Source: Phycisphaerae bacterium
Lineage (GTDB): Bacteria > Planctomycetota > Phycisphaerae > UBA1845
Assembly: GCA_029260035.1 (NCBI GenBank)
Contig: JAJDEA010000018.1
Coordinates: 1-50,722, forward strand
Direction of reading: 5' to 3'
DNA length: 50,722 bases
The position numbers and the translations under genes were made by a program. Positions within the stretch are counted from its first letter, which is position 1. Every line of letters starts with the position of its first letter. Below the pieces are notes generated by a model. It did no database searches. It had not been told where the DNA came from and saw only the letters and a program-made list of their open reading frames with translations. This document shows positions 19,782 through 29,905 of the stretch, piece after piece.

Positions 19782-22700
19782 GGTGACTCTGATCCTTGTT
19801 CTCGTCTCGGTTGCGCACCAGGCCGAGGTATCCGACCGACGGTCTGACGTTCGTTTCCTCAAGGAGACGGTAGTGGCGCCCTCTGGCCATCAACTTGGAG
19901 ACCGCGCTTTCGGGGTCATTCATATCTCCAAACACGATCGCTCGAGCCGGGCATGATTGCTGGCATGCCGGTTGGATGTCGCCATCGGCGATGGACCGGC
20001 CCTGTTGTTTGGACTCTAAACGTGCTGCCTCGATCCGCTGCACGCAAAACGAGCATTTTTCCATGACCCCGCGGCTACGCACGGTCACATCCGGATTCAA
20101 GGCCTGGTTCGCGAGCGTATCGTCACGAGCATACTCGAACCAGTTGAAGCGACGGACCTTGTAGGGGCAGTTGTTCGCACAGTAACGCGTACCAACGCAG
20201 CGATTGTACGCCTGCTGATTGAGTCCTTCCTCGCCGTGTACCGTCGCGAGTACCGGGCAGACGGTTTCGCAGGGAGCGTGATCGCAGTGCTGACACATCA
20301 TCGGTTGGTGCAGGACGTCAACGTCGCCGTCATTGTCGCAGTAGTAGCGGTCGATGCGCAACCAGTGCATGATCCGCTTACGCTGTACCTCATCCCGACC
20401 GACGACCGGAACGTTGTTTTCGATCTGACAAGCCACGACACACGCCGAACACCCGGTGCAGGCGGTCAGATCGACAGCCATGCCCCAGTGGTGACCCTCG
20501 TACTTGTGATCGTCGGCCCAAAGTTCTCCAAGGTCAGGGTGGTGTGTGCCATGACCATGCTGCGGCAGTTTGCCGTCTCGCTTGTATCCCGCGAGTGTCG
20601 TCTCCTGAACCATCGGGCGGCGGCGATCCATGCCAAGCACTGTGAGGGACTCAGGCACCTCGATGTTGTGGTAATCCTGGGTACAGGCCAGCTGATGCTT
20701 CCTTCTCGTCGCGGAAACTGTCACCGACGCGCCGGACAGGCGAAGTGTGCCGTCGCGATAGCTAAGCAACCCGGCCGCGCTCGTTCCGACAAGTCCATTC
20801 TCACCGAGTAACTCTTTCCGTTCGATCCACTGCGGACCTAGTTTAGCAAAGCGAGCGCTCTCTTCCTTGCCGTAGCCCAGCGCGATGGCCACCACTTGGT
20901 CATGCTGGCCAGGCTGTATAAGAACCGGCAGTTCGAGCGCATTCGCCGCCCCGTCCGCCTCTGATAGACCGATGCGAACAACGTCACCCGCGCCCACGTT
21001 CAGGCGAGCCGCTGTCGCCTCCGAAAGGGATGCGTAATTGTCCCAAACAACTTTCGATATCGGGTCGGGCATCTCCTGCAACCAGGGATTCGATGCACCC
21101 CGTCCGTCGAGCATCGACACTTTCGGGTAGAGAACGAGCGTCAGCTTGTCGGCCGGAACCTGCTCGATGCCCAAAACCGCCTTAACTGATCCGCTTCGGA
21201 AGCTGGCCGTGGCAACCGCTACACTCGTGGCCTTCGCAAAGCCGTTGTGAATCGCCTCGTCCCATAACACTCGCCCTTGCGTGGTCTCGCGAACTAAATC
21301 CTGTGCCAACCGCAGCTTACCGCTCCAAATGGACAGGCTTTCCAGCATGGATCTCGTGTCGTGCAGAGGCCGCATGGTTGGCTGGAAGAAACTGATGCTA
21401 CCGTCACCTACGTCATGATCGCCCCAAGCCTCCAGGAAGTGGTGATCAGGGCACACGAACGTCGCCAGTTTAGACGTCTCGTCCACGCGATCGGCGAGGC
21501 TGACAAACATGTGTGCCTTGCTAATGGCATTCTCTACCGCCGCGCCATTCGGCAGATCGTATACCGGATTGACACCGTGTACGAACAGGGCGGCTACGCT
21601 TCCCGAAGCAAGCTCCTGGATCAACGATTGAACCGCTTCGTCGTCGTGACAGATGCGATCCGCGGAGTCTTCAAGGTCGAGTGACTGGCCGTAGTTGCCA
21701 AGCAGATGGTTGAGGAAGTTACAGAGCACTTGCTCATCGGCGCTTTGACTTCCGCAGACCACGAGGCTCTTTCCCCGGGCGTGCCAAAGCCGGTTCGCCA
21801 CATCATCCAGGACATGCGAGTCGATCGGGCACGGCGCCAAGCCGGTAGTGTCAAGCGCCTCACCGGCTCGTTGAGCGAGCCTGGACGCGAGGTGACTCAT
21901 CACCACGCCCGCCTCTCCCGGAGCGACGCGAACGCGCCGATCCGCTTTGGCGCCTGTAACGGAAACCCGCCCCTCGAACTGAGCGTGGTAGGAAAACTGA
22001 TCGGGGGCAGCATCTGCACGTCGTCCGGCACTCCAATCCATGGCAAACGCAACCGGCGAAATCCAGGTACCCAAGAAATCGGCATCGAAGCTGACGATCA
22101 CTTCCGCCTTGTCGAATCGGTACCGTGGCAACACGCGTCTTTCGTGTGTTCGTTCATGAGCCTGGACAATCGCAGCGCTCGACAGCACGTCGTAGGTAAT
22201 GTGCTGAGCATCAGGAAAAGTCTTGACGAAGGAATCCACTGCGCGACGTGCCGTCGGGCTCGTGATCGGTCCGGTTAGGACTCGCACGGCCCCTTTGTTA
22301 CTACGGATCACGTCGAGCCTCGCAGCAATTTGGCTATCGCTCTCCGCCCATGTGCTAGGCGCATTTTTGTGCAGCGAGTTTCGCAAGCGATTGCTGTCAT
22401 ACAGACCCAGAACTGATGCCTGGCCGATGGCACAGAGTCCACCCCGAGAAATAGGATGGTCCGGGTTGCCCTCGAGCTTAATCGTGCGGCCGTCACGATT
22501 CTTTGCCAAAATGCCGCAGCCCGCGCTGCACGCGCCGCAGGTGGATGCGTAGTATGTGGCTCGGCCCGGGATGATCGCTTCGGGCTGAACGAGATAGGGA
22601 ATTGCCTTTTCTACCGGCGCGCGAGTGCATCCTGTCAGTGCCATGCTGCCAAACGTGAACCCCGCGGCAGCCAGGAAATCGCGCCGACTGACGCCGCGAC

Positions 22701-22812
22701 GTTCGTCCTGGGGAACCTCGACGAATTCGTCTCCAGCGACTGGCAGTGCGATCGTGCCGTCATCTCGCTGCTGGAGGCTCTTCCAGTAATCTTTCGGCTT
22801 CTTTTGGACCAT
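19774..22812 (-). CDS. actB: Alternative complex III subunit ActB (molybdopterin-enzyme-like domain fused to Fe-S domain)
   Basis: 1012 aa. A Tat signal ([11 protein letters not shown], residues 42-52) is followed by LTGC (C62), so it may be a Tat-exported lipoprotein. Residues ~80-730 are a CISM-type catalytic-like domain, which in ACIII lacks a molybdenum cofactor. Residues ~760-1000 are a ferredoxin domain with four cluster motifs: [35 protein letters not shown] and CSFCVQRIE...CQQSC. The Thr in the third motif is the expected signature of a [3Fe-4S] cluster. The N-terminal domain keeps C-x2-C-x3-C-x27-C (C92, C95, C99, C127), the spacing of a [4Fe-4S] site in true molybdoenzymes. Role: carries electrons from the quinol site in ActC to the haems of ActA/ActE. 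Confidence 0.95.
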   Translation of the reverse strand: MVQKKPKDYWKSLQQRDDGTIALPVAGDEFVEVPQDERRGVSRRDFLAAAGFTFGSMALTGCTRAPVEKAIPYLVQPEAIIPGRATYYASTCGACSAGCGILAKNRDGRTIKLEGNPDHPISRGGLCAIGQASVLGLYDSNRLRNSLHKNAPSTWAESDSQIAARLDVIRSNKGAVRVLTGPITSPTARRAVDSFVKTFPDAQHITYDVLSSAAIVQAHERTHERRVLPRYRFDKAEVIVSFDADFLGTWISPVAFAMDWSAGRRADAAPDQFSYHAQFEGRVSVTGAKADRRVRVAPGEAGVVMSHLASRLAQRAGEALDTTGLAPCPIDSHVLDDVANRLWHARGKSLVVCGSQSADEQVLCNFLNHLLGNYGQSLDLEDSADRICHDDEAVQSLIQELASGSVAALFVHGVNPVYDLPNGAAVENAISKAHMFVSLADRVDETSKLATFVCPDHHFLEAWGDHDVGDGSISFFQPTMRPLHDTRSMLESLSIWSGKLRLAQDLVRETTQGRVLWDEAIHNGFAKATSVAVATASFRSGSVKAVLGIEQVPADKLTLVLYPKVSMLDGRGASNPWLQEMPDPISKVVWDNYASLSEATAARLNVGAGDVVRIGLSEADGAANALELPVLIQPGQHDQVVAIALGYGKEESARFAKLGPQWIERKELLGENGLVGTSAAGLLSYRDGTLRLSGASVTVSATRRKHQLACTQDYHNIEVPESLTVLGMDRRRPMVQETTLAGYKRDGKLPQHGHGTHHPDLGELWADDHKYEGHHWGMAVDLTACTGCSACVVACQIENNVPVVGRDEVQRKRIMHWLRIDRYYCDNDGDVDVLHQPMMCQHCDHAPCETVCPVLATVHGEEGLNQQAYNRCVGTRYCANNCPYKVRRFNWFEYARDDTLANQALNPDVTVRSRGVMEKCSFCVQRIEAARLESKQQGRSIADGDIQPACQQSCPARAIVFGDMNDPESAVSKLMARGRHYRLLEETNVRPSVGYLGLVRNRDENKDQSHHG

Positions 22813-22827
22813 CGATTCCGGAAACTC

Positions 22828-23496
22828 CTAGTAGTGGCAGGCGGCACAATCCAGTGACGCATCCACCGACTTCCCGCCAAGACCAACGCGGTTGACGTCG
22901 CGGTGACAATTGACGCACCATCCCATGCTCAGATCTTCCACCTGACTCACACGCTCCATAGTCTCGACCGCTCCGTGACACTTCTGACACGCCACGCCGG
23001 CGGTCACATGCGTACTGTGATTGAAATAGACATAGTCTGGCAGATTGTGGACCTTGATCCATTCAATCGGCGATTGCTGTTCGCCCGGCTTCGGTTTCAT
23101 CTCCTCATCGAGGGCGAACGCGTCGTAGAGTTTCTGCAGTTCTGGGGAAACCATTCTTCGCGGTTTGCGCCCCTCCTCTTCGGCCTTCTCGTCTTCTGCG
23201 CGAACAGAACCAAGCGTATCGGTCACGAACTTGTGGCAATTCATACACACGCTGGCCGCCGGAATCCCTGCGTGACGGCTGGTTGACGCCGAGTAGTGAC
23301 AGTACTGGCAGTCGATCAGCAACTCCCCGGCGTGCAGCCGATGCGAATATGCAATTGGCTGCTTGGGCGCATACCCCTGGTGGTTACCAGGTAGGTGGAA
23401 TGCGCCCAACCTCGTAGCGAGCAAGGCCGCATTGAACGCCGCGCCGATGAGAAGGACGGCGGTCAGATTTCGAAGTCCCTTCTTGCCGGTCAACAC
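22828..23496 (-). CDS. actA: Alternative complex III subunit ActA, pentahaem cytochrome c
   Basis: 222 aa. One N-terminal transmembrane helix (~10-30) is followed by five CxxCH haem sites: CQYCH (63-67), CMNCH (84-88), CQKCH (170-174), CVNCH (194-198) and CAACH (217-221, two residues from the end). This is the haem count and spacing of ActA, the periplasmic multihaem subunit of ACIII. The GTG start at 23496 has a GGAGG site and lies 7 bases inside the end of the NarK2 gene, so ACIII translation appears coupled to the nitrate transporter upstream. A TTG one codon later is an alternative start. The stop is 15 bases before actB. Confidence 0.94.
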   Translation of the reverse strand: MLTGKKGLRNLTAVLLIGAAFNAALLATRLGAFHLPGNHQGYAPKQPIAYSHRLHAGELLIDCQYCHYSASTSRHAGIPAASVCMNCHKFVTDTLGSVRAEDEKAEEEGRKPRRMVSPELQKLYDAFALDEEMKPKPGEQQSPIEWIKVHNLPDYVYFNHSTHVTAGVACQKCHGAVETMERVSQVEDLSMGWCVNCHRDVNRVGLGGKSVDASLDCAACHY

Positions 23497-25124
23497 TTGA
23501 CCTCCGCATTGCGCCTAGCGTAGTACCACCAATTCACAATGAGACAACTGAAGTAATAAACCGCGAAGCCATATAGGGCATATTCGGCCGTCCCACCTTT
23601 AATCTGTGTTCCAACGATTTTGGGGATCAAAAACGCGCCGTAGGCAGCAATCGCGGAGGTCCAACCGAGAACCGGACCAGCCTGCTCTTTCGAGAAGATG
23701 ATTGGGATCATCCGGAATGTCGAACCGTTCCCGATGCCTGTCGTGGCGAACAGCAGAATGAAAACCAACAGGAACGGGATGAAGTACTGCTCGGGTGTCA
23801 CCGACTGACTAGCCTTTGACACAAACCAGCCCGCGCCGATCGTGGCGGCAATCATGACGATCGTATCCCAGTGGGTCACCCTGGCGCCGCCCCACTTGTC
23901 GGACAGCCATCCTCCGAGCGGCCGAATGAGCGCTCCAACACCGGCACCGATCCAGATATACGATGATGAAATGGGCGCGGCGGGGTTGATGATCGACTCG
24001 GCGAGTGCGCTGCCGTCGGGGCCAACGCGAATCACGCCAAACACGTCATCAATCAGTTTGGGAAATGCGTTGGCGTACCCGATGAACGAACCGAATGTCA
24101 TGGTGTAAAGCCAGGTCATGATCCAGTTGTGCTTGTTCTTAAAGATGGCGAACTGGCCGCGCAGGTTCTCCTTGGTTTCCTTTGGCGTTAGGAACCGCAT
24201 GGCCGTGAGCGTGACCACCGCTGCGATCACAACGATTAGGAAGACCTTGAGCAGCACGGGAAAACCGCCCCATGGCGTGATCAGCAACACAATGCCGACC
24301 GTCGCGCCGAGGTAGCCCAGTAGCAGCAGCCAGAGGTACTTGCCAATTGCGACCGGAAAACTGCCGCACTTGTGCTGCGGCAGATTATTCATGACGAGAA
24401 AGGCGAATATTCCGAGAAACGCGAGGATCGGCACCCACACCAGTCCGGCGTTCTGGATCCACATCGTCTTCGCCCCGTCGCCGGTTCCGATCGTGTAACC
24501 CTCGCCACCGATGGAACCGAACGCACCGAACGTGATGATCCACGGCAGCAGGAACTGCATCACACTGACGCCGAGGTTGCCCAACCCAGCGTTAAGCCCC
24601 AGCGACAACCCTTGCATCTTCTTGGGGAAGAAGAAGCTGATGTTGGACATCGACGAGGAGAACGCGCCGCCGCCGATGCCTGACAAAGCTGCTAGAACAA
24701 TGAGCGTTAAAAATGAAACGTTTGGATCCTGCAGCGCGAAGCCAGCACCGATGGCCGGAAGAATCAGCAACATCGTCGACATGAACTTGACGTTACGCCC
24801 CCCGCAGATCGCGATCATGAACGAGTTGGGGATCCGCAGTGTCGCCCCCGCGAGACCTGCGACGGCAGGCAGGTTGAACATCAACGCTCGGTAATGATCT
24901 CCCGAGTAGGCCTCGCCGTTATTCAGAAACGTGAAGTTGAACAATTCAGTGTTGGAGAAATGCAGCTTCTGAATGAACTTGGCAAGCATGCCCCAGTACA
25001 ACCAAACGGAGAAAGCGCAAAGCAGGTTCGGGATGGAAATACAGAGATTCCGTGTCGCCACGGCCTTCCCCGTGCTCGCCCACTCTTGCGGATCATCCGG
25101 ATTCCATTGCGTTATCTTGCTCAT
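23490..25124 (-). CDS. narK2: Nitrate/nitrite transporter, NarK family (second copy, NarK2/NarT position)
   Basis: 544 aa, major facilitator with about twelve transmembrane helices. The NarK assignment rests on the nitrate-signature-type Gly/Asn-rich segment AGLGNLGVSVMQ near residue 178, the conserved RIPNSFMIAICGGRNV in the N-half and the NNLPQHKC loop typical of NarK2-like proteins. An insertion of roughly 60 residues between helices 1 and 2 (LHFSNTELFNFTFLNNGEAYS region) makes it longer than E. coli NarK. Role: nitrate uptake and nitrite export for the adjacent reductase. The ATG has AGGA upstream. Its final codons overlap the actA start by 7 bases. Two consecutive narK-type genes at this place match the Thermus nar operon layout. 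Confidence 0.9.
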   Translation of the reverse strand: MSKITQWNPDDPQEWASTGKAVATRNLCISIPNLLCAFSVWLYWGMLAKFIQKLHFSNTELFNFTFLNNGEAYSGDHYRALMFNLPAVAGLAGATLRIPNSFMIAICGGRNVKFMSTMLLILPAIGAGFALQDPNVSFLTLIVLAALSGIGGGAFSSSMSNISFFFPKKMQGLSLGLNAGLGNLGVSVMQFLLPWIITFGAFGSIGGEGYTIGTGDGAKTMWIQNAGLVWVPILAFLGIFAFLVMNNLPQHKCGSFPVAIGKYLWLLLLGYLGATVGIVLLITPWGGFPVLLKVFLIVVIAAVVTLTAMRFLTPKETKENLRGQFAIFKNKHNWIMTWLYTMTFGSFIGYANAFPKLIDDVFGVIRVGPDGSALAESIINPAAPISSSYIWIGAGVGALIRPLGGWLSDKWGGARVTHWDTIVMIAATIGAGWFVSKASQSVTPEQYFIPFLLVFILLFATTGIGNGSTFRMIPIIFSKEQAGPVLGWTSAIAAYGAFLIPKIVGTQIKGGTAEYALYGFAVYYFSCLIVNWWYYARRNAEVKC

Positions 25125-25235
25125 AATCAGGTCGTTCCTAGCATCAAATCACTTCGCCGACATACGCTTGCACTCAATCGCCCGGTGCGTCGCTGAGTGA
25201 CCGGGAAACCGGCACCTGGACGCGGCCCAGACGCC

Positions 25236-27029
25236 CTAAAATAATTCTGGCTCCTTCTCAGCATCGATACGCAGCAGGTGGTCAAACGAAAACGGTCCCG
25301 ATCCCCGCCAGATGAACAACAACAGCGCGAAGAATACAAACGACGTGAACTGGAAGTCGACGTTTGAGCCCAACAGGCTGCCGCTCGCACCGGACGCTGT
25401 TACCAACGTAACCACCACCGCGCCCAGTAGAATCAGCGCGTTGACGGCTGCACCGACACGGGTCACAAATCCGAGTGCCAGGCTGGCGCCACCCACCACA
25501 TGCGCGAACACAACGGACCATGCGATCATCGTCTGCCCCTCGCCAAGATCGCCGGCGAGCGTCGCTTCGAGTCCCGCCATATTCGTGATGAAATGGATAC
25601 CTTTGATGACTAGCGCGATTCCGAGGTAGATGCGCAACAGGTCCATCGGCCGAACGTGTTTGATACCCGGAATGAGGTCGTGAATCGGAACGCGGTCCTT
25701 CCTCGCCTCCCGTCGATCCGCCATCGCCTTTTCGAACTCTGCGGCGGCGGAGGCCTCGTCCGCGGGTGAGAACCGGACCAGGAAGGTGAAGAACGCACAG
25801 CACGCAACCAGCCCGCCCAGGATCAGAAATGCCTGCGAATAACTAATGCTCTCGGAGCGGATAAGGAACCCCGCACAAACCGCCCCCATGTTCCCGCCCG
25901 CACCAACGATACCCGCAACCGCACCCAACGCTTTCTTATTGATGAACGGCACGATCGAGTATGTCGCACCCTCTGACATCTGGACGAAAAGGCTGAACAG
26001 GATCATCGCCGGAATAGCCAGTGCGAGCACCTTCATCTGCGAGAAGAAGATGAGGGCGATGCCTTCGATGAACAGTGCAATGAACAGCCACTTGACGCGC
26101 CCGCGCAAACCACCCTTCTGCACGAATTTATCGCTGATAAAACCGCCCAGCGTTCTGGCGAAGATGTTCATCAGCCCAAACAGACCGGCCACCAGACCCG
26201 CGGTCTTGAGACCGAGGTTGAAGTTGTCCATGTAGTACATGGCAGCGATGCCGTTGATCGTCAGCTCGATGCCGAAGCACGCTGCGTAAACGAAGAACAG
26301 CGCCCACACGCGGTGGTCCTTGGCCGCCAACCAGAACGAGTGCGATTTCTTCTCTTTGACGTCCAACTCGCCCGTAGCTCGCAACTCCTTGAAGTTGCCG
26401 TGGGGCAGGTCCGTCGTGAAAAAGTAGTAGGCGATTCCGGTCAGGAAGCACACGGCGCCAGCGACGACCATAGACAATCGCCACGCCGAAGCATCTGTAC
26501 ACCCGAAGTAGTAAACAAAAGCGCCGAATAACAACGGCATGACCATCTGAGTAACACCGCCGCCTAGGTTACCCCAGCCAGCGGACGTCGCGTTGGCAGT
26601 TCCCACACAGTTTGGGGCGAACATCACGGACGTGTGGTACTGTGTGATCACGAACGACGCCCCAATGACACCGATGCCCAAGCGAGCCAACAGAAACATC
26701 TCGTACGTGTTCGCCAAACCGATCGCCATCACGGGTATCGAACCGAACAACAGCAAAATAGTGTAACTCAGTCGAGGGCCAATCTTGTCACACAGCCAGC
26801 CGATAAAAAGCCGCGCCAGAATCGTGATCGAGACCGAAGCGATGATCGTGTTGCCAATCTGCTCCTTGGTAAGTGACAACTCCTCGCGAACGACGGCCAT
26901 GAGCGGCGCGATGCCAAACCAGGCGAAGAAGCACAGAAAGAACGCGAACCACGACATGTGGAACGCCCGCATCTGTGGCGTCTTCAAACTAAAAAGATCA
27001 ATACCCGTAGCTTTATTTTGTACTTCCAT
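25236..27029 (-). CDS. narK1: NarK-type nitrate/nitrite transporter fused to a DoxX-like membrane domain
   Basis: 597 aa. Residues ~1-427 form a NarK1-type MFS transporter with twelve helices and the glycine-rich segment AGWGNLGGGVTQ near residue 151. A charged linker (~428-455, rich in Ala/Glu/Arg) leads to a ~140-residue C-terminal domain (459-597) with four hydrophobic helices, starting MDLLRIYLGIALVIKGIHF. Its length and pattern resemble the DoxX/DoxD family of quinone-linked or thiol-related membrane proteins. The fusion is in frame with no stop or obvious internal ribosome site. Ordinary NarK1 proteins end near the linker. It sits between narI and the second narK. The DoxX role is unknown here; electron or redox coupling of transport is only a guess. 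Confidence 0.85.
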   Translation of the reverse strand: MEVQNKATGIDLFSLKTPQMRAFHMSWFAFFLCFFAWFGIAPLMAVVREELSLTKEQIGNTIIASVSITILARLFIGWLCDKIGPRLSYTILLLFGSIPVMAIGLANTYEMFLLARLGIGVIGASFVITQYHTSVMFAPNCVGTANATSAGWGNLGGGVTQMVMPLLFGAFVYYFGCTDASAWRLSMVVAGAVCFLTGIAYYFFTTDLPHGNFKELRATGELDVKEKKSHSFWLAAKDHRVWALFFVYAACFGIELTINGIAAMYYMDNFNLGLKTAGLVAGLFGLMNIFARTLGGFISDKFVQKGGLRGRVKWLFIALFIEGIALIFFSQMKVLALAIPAMILFSLFVQMSEGATYSIVPFINKKALGAVAGIVGAGGNMGAVCAGFLIRSESISYSQAFLILGGLVACCAFFTFLVRFSPADEASAAAEFEKAMADRREARKDRVPIHDLIPGIKHVRPMDLLRIYLGIALVIKGIHFITNMAGLEATLAGDLGEGQTMIAWSVVFAHVVGGASLALGFVTRVGAAVNALILLGAVVVTLVTASGASGSLLGSNVDFQFTSFVFFALLLFIWRGSGPFSFDHLLRIDAEKEPELF

Positions 27030-27111
27030 TTCCTACTCTTTCACTCCTGAGTCAGTTTCAACGACTAGAGCAGCGAGTCGGCTCGCGAGTCCCAAAAGGC
27101 AAGCCTCTATG

Positions 27112-27810
27112 TCATCGCCTGAGCCCCGGCGCCTTGTTCCACCGAACCACCTGGGGCCGACGCCACAAGTACGGGTTCGGAATAACAAGAATGTGCACCA
27201 GCCGGGTAAACGGGAAAAATCCGATTACGAGGCACGCGTTGACAATATGTAGCTTCACCGCAAACGGCATCGCGATGACGTACGAGATGTCCGGGTCAAG
27301 CGTAATAATCGACCAGAGATAGGGTGATGCGGAGGCCGCAAACCACGAAGAGCCCCACGAATGCATCACGGCCACATACACACCACTGATCACCTGCACA
27401 AGCAGTAAGACATACAGGAGAATGTCGGCCAGACTGGTGACCGTGCGCACCTTGCTGAAAGCGAATCGTCTTACGAGCGTGCTCAAAAGGCCTAGTAGCG
27501 TAAGCAAGCCGAAGATCAGAGCACTGATCTCCAGAATATACAGGCGAATCGGATGCCCGTTCCACGCCAACAGTTGCCGCGGGAACATGAACGCCACGAC
27601 ATGGCCCATCACCACCACGAGGATACCGTAATGCAGTGGCACGAGACCCCAGAAGTGTCGCTGGTTTTCCAGAAACTGCGACGACAGACTCGAATACGTG
27701 AACGCCTGCGATCGGTATCGCTGTATCGTCACCAGAAAGAAAATGATCAGCGCCAGATACGGCAAAACACCAAAGAACAGCTGATCCAGATAACTCTGTG
27801 CGCTAGCCAT
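27112..27810 (-). CDS. narI: Respiratory nitrate reductase gamma subunit NarI (cytochrome b)
   Basis: 232 aa from the ATG at 27810 (MASAQSYLDQLFFGVLPY), one base after the narJ stop; the open frame upstream is unconserved. Five transmembrane helices with the two haem-b ligand pairs seen in NarI: His in VPLHYGILVVVMGH (second helix) and His in KLHIVNACLVIGFFPFTRLVH (last helix). Role: oxidises quinol at the membrane and passes electrons via two b haems to NarH. The C-terminal tail (NPYLWRRPQVVRWNK) is the usual cytoplasmic extension contacting NarH. Length is normal. Confidence 0.95.
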   Translation of the reverse strand: MASAQSYLDQLFFGVLPYLALIIFFLVTIQRYRSQAFTYSSLSSQFLENQRHFWGLVPLHYGILVVVMGHVVAFMFPRQLLAWNGHPIRLYILEISALIFGLLTLLGLLSTLVRRFAFSKVRTVTSLADILLYVLLLVQVISGVYVAVMHSWGSSWFAASASPYLWSIITLDPDISYVIAMPFAVKLHIVNACLVIGFFPFTRLVHILVIPNPYLWRRPQVVRWNKAPGLRR

Positions 27811-27811
27811 G

Positions 27812-28399
27812 CTACAAACCCTCCGCGCGAAGCAACTCTTCGTGCTGCTCCGTAAGGACTGGCAAGGAAGTGGAGTCATGACTTGACGGACCGTGGCGTG
27901 ACTCCAACCAAGTACAGATCGTGTTAACAAGTGGGGTATACAGGCTGCTTTCCGTCAGCCCGTCTCGAATGATCTCCATCGCCGGCAGTACGCAAGCCGT
28001 AGAAAACCTATCCGCCTCCTCCGGTTCCAACCGACCCAAGACCGGCAAAACATGCCGGAGGTGATCCGGGAGGTCGGTCGATTCCGCGATGGAGAACTCG
28101 CGGAGCTTTCCTCGCATCCACACCAGGAACGTCCCTCGATCGTATGATTCACCGAACAAGTGCCACCCCAGCTCGAGCGTACATTTGGGCGACATGTCGA
28201 AGGACTGAGCATATGCCTCTTTTCGCTGCTCGGGTGACTGGTCGCGCAACTGCGCCACCCATTCTTCACGCGGTGTCGCATGATCGCCTTCCGATCCATC
28301 CAGCAAACGCATGCACCGATCGAAGATGTCCTCGAAGGTCGCATCGGGGTACGTAAGAACCGCTGCCAGCGAATCGTAAATGCCTGGATCGCGTTCCAT
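27812..28399 (-). CDS. narJ: Nitrate reductase molybdenum cofactor assembly chaperone NarJ
   Basis: 195 aa, TorD/NarJ family of molybdoenzyme-specific chaperones. The ATG at 28399 shares one base with the narH stop (TGATG), which decides the start and indicates coupled translation. The conserved middle, SFDMSPKCTLELGWHLFGESYDRG, is typical of NarJ, and the rest is helical and acidic. Role: binds apo-NarGH, assists Mo-bisPGD insertion and prevents premature membrane attachment. It does not belong to the mature enzyme. Located between narH and narI as in most nar operons. Confidence 0.92.
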   Translation of the reverse strand: MERDPGIYDSLAAVLTYPDATFEDIFDRCMRLLDGSEGDHATPREEWVAQLRDQSPEQRKEAYAQSFDMSPKCTLELGWHLFGESYDRGTFLVWMRGKLREFSIAESTDLPDHLRHVLPVLGRLEPEEADRFSTACVLPAMEIIRDGLTESSLYTPLVNTICTWLESRHGPSSHDSTSLPVLTEQHEELLRAEGL

Positions 28400-29889
28400 C
28401 ACGCCCCTCTCCGCGGACCGGACACGAACCCGAACCCGACACTCTGTCGATGGCAATGGGGATCCTCGATCATCTCGATCGCTTCCTCTCTGTGCGCCGG
28501 CGGAATGACGTAACGGTCTTCGACAGTGCACAGGGAGGTCAGCTTATAAATTTCTTCAGCCTCTTCGACCGTGCAATCGGCAGCACCGAGCATCTTCTTC
28601 GCGTCTTCCATTGAAACGTCACCCACCGTAACCGCCCGTCGATACCAACGAACGGCTTTCGACTTTCGTAGTGCGTAGACCACTTTGGCCTCATGCCCGG
28701 CCCCAAAGAGATTCGCGAGGAACTTCACCGGGACCCGCGCCTCGTCAATATCGTGAAAGAGATTGTCGCTGACGTGGTTGATCGTCTTTCCCTCTTGCGT
28801 GGCCATCACGGGCGACATCGGTGGAACGTAGTACAGCATCGGCATCGTTCGGTACTCGATGTGCGGCGGCAGCGCGATACGCCATTCCTTCACAAACTTG
28901 TAGGTCGGAGAGTTCTGAGCTGACTCGATCACCGAGTCATGCACGCCGTTGCGCTGTGCGGCAGCAATCACTTCGGGGTCATGCGGATCAAGCACGAGCG
29001 AACGATGGCCTTCGATTAGTTCCTCGTCCGGAAGGTTTGCAACCTCTTCGATCCGATCCGCATCGTATAACAGCACGCCCAGATACCGGATCCGCCCTAC
29101 GCACGAATGGAAGCAGGCGGGTGCTTGCCCCGTCTCAACGCGAGGAAAGCAGAGAATGCACTTCTCACTCTTGCCAGTGTGCCAGTTGAAATAAGTCTTC
29201 TTGTACGGGCAGGCCGACACGCAGGAGCGCCAGGCGCGGCACTTCTTCTGGTCTACCAACACAATGCCATCTTCACCTCGCTTGTATATGGCACCAGACG
29301 GGCACGAGGCCACACACGCCGGGTTCAGGCAGTGATTGCAAATCCGAGGGAAATAGAAAAACACCAGGCGTTCAATCGCGAATAGTTGTTGCTTCTGCTG
29401 TTCCGTCAGCCCCTCCAGGTTGGGGTCGTTCTTCGCGTAAATAGGTGATCCGCCCAAGTCGTCGTCCCAGTTGGGTCCGGACTCGATGTCGATCTGCTCG
29501 CCCGTGATCTTCGAAATCGGCAGCGCCGTCGGCTGGTCGGGGCCTTCCTTGGCGTTGAACAGATTCTGATAGTCGTAGGTCCAGGGCTCGTAGTAGTCGT
29601 CCATACTCGGCATGTGCGGATTGTGAAAGATGTTTAGCACGATCCGCTTCTTGTCGGTGGACTTCAGATTGATGGAATCGTCCTTCTTAACCCAGCCGCC
29701 CTTGTACTTGTCCTGATCCTCCCACTTTGTGGGAAAGCCCGTGCCCGGTTTGGTTTCCACGTTGTTCCACCACATATAGTCCGTGCCCTTACGGTCGGTC
29801 CATATGTTCTTGCAGGCGATGCTACAAGTGTGGCACCCCAGACACTTGTCGAGATGGAACACCATTGCAATCTGTGAACGAACATCCAT
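28399..29889 (-). CDS. narH: Respiratory nitrate reductase beta subunit NarH (four Fe-S clusters)
   Basis: 496 aa from the ATG at 29889 with a TAGGAG ribosome site. Four cluster motifs are visible: CLGCHTCSIAC (N-terminus), CNHCLNPACVASC (~185), CRAWRSCVSAC (~218) and CILCFPRVETGQAPACFHSC (~245). The Trp in the third motif replaces a Cys, as in all NarH, and gives a [3Fe-4S] cluster. Role: carries electrons from the NarI haems to the [4Fe-4S] cluster of NarG. There is no export signal, consistent with the cytoplasmic orientation of the NarGH pair. It lies 16 bases after narG and overlaps narJ by one base. Confidence 0.96.
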   Translation of the reverse strand: MDVRSQIAMVFHLDKCLGCHTCSIACKNIWTDRKGTDYMWWNNVETKPGTGFPTKWEDQDKYKGGWVKKDDSINLKSTDKKRIVLNIFHNPHMPSMDDYYEPWTYDYQNLFNAKEGPDQPTALPISKITGEQIDIESGPNWDDDLGGSPIYAKNDPNLEGLTEQQKQQLFAIERLVFFYFPRICNHCLNPACVASCPSGAIYKRGEDGIVLVDQKKCRAWRSCVSACPYKKTYFNWHTGKSEKCILCFPRVETGQAPACFHSCVGRIRYLGVLLYDADRIEEVANLPDEELIEGHRSLVLDPHDPEVIAAAQRNGVHDSVIESAQNSPTYKFVKEWRIALPPHIEYRTMPMLYYVPPMSPVMATQEGKTINHVSDNLFHDIDEARVPVKFLANLFGAGHEAKVVYALRKSKAVRWYRRAVTVGDVSMEDAKKMLGAADCTVEEAEEIYKLTSLCTVEDRYVIPPAHREEAIEMIEDPHCHRQSVGFGFVSGPRRGA

Positions 29890-29905
29890 CAATCTGCTCC
29901 TAGCT

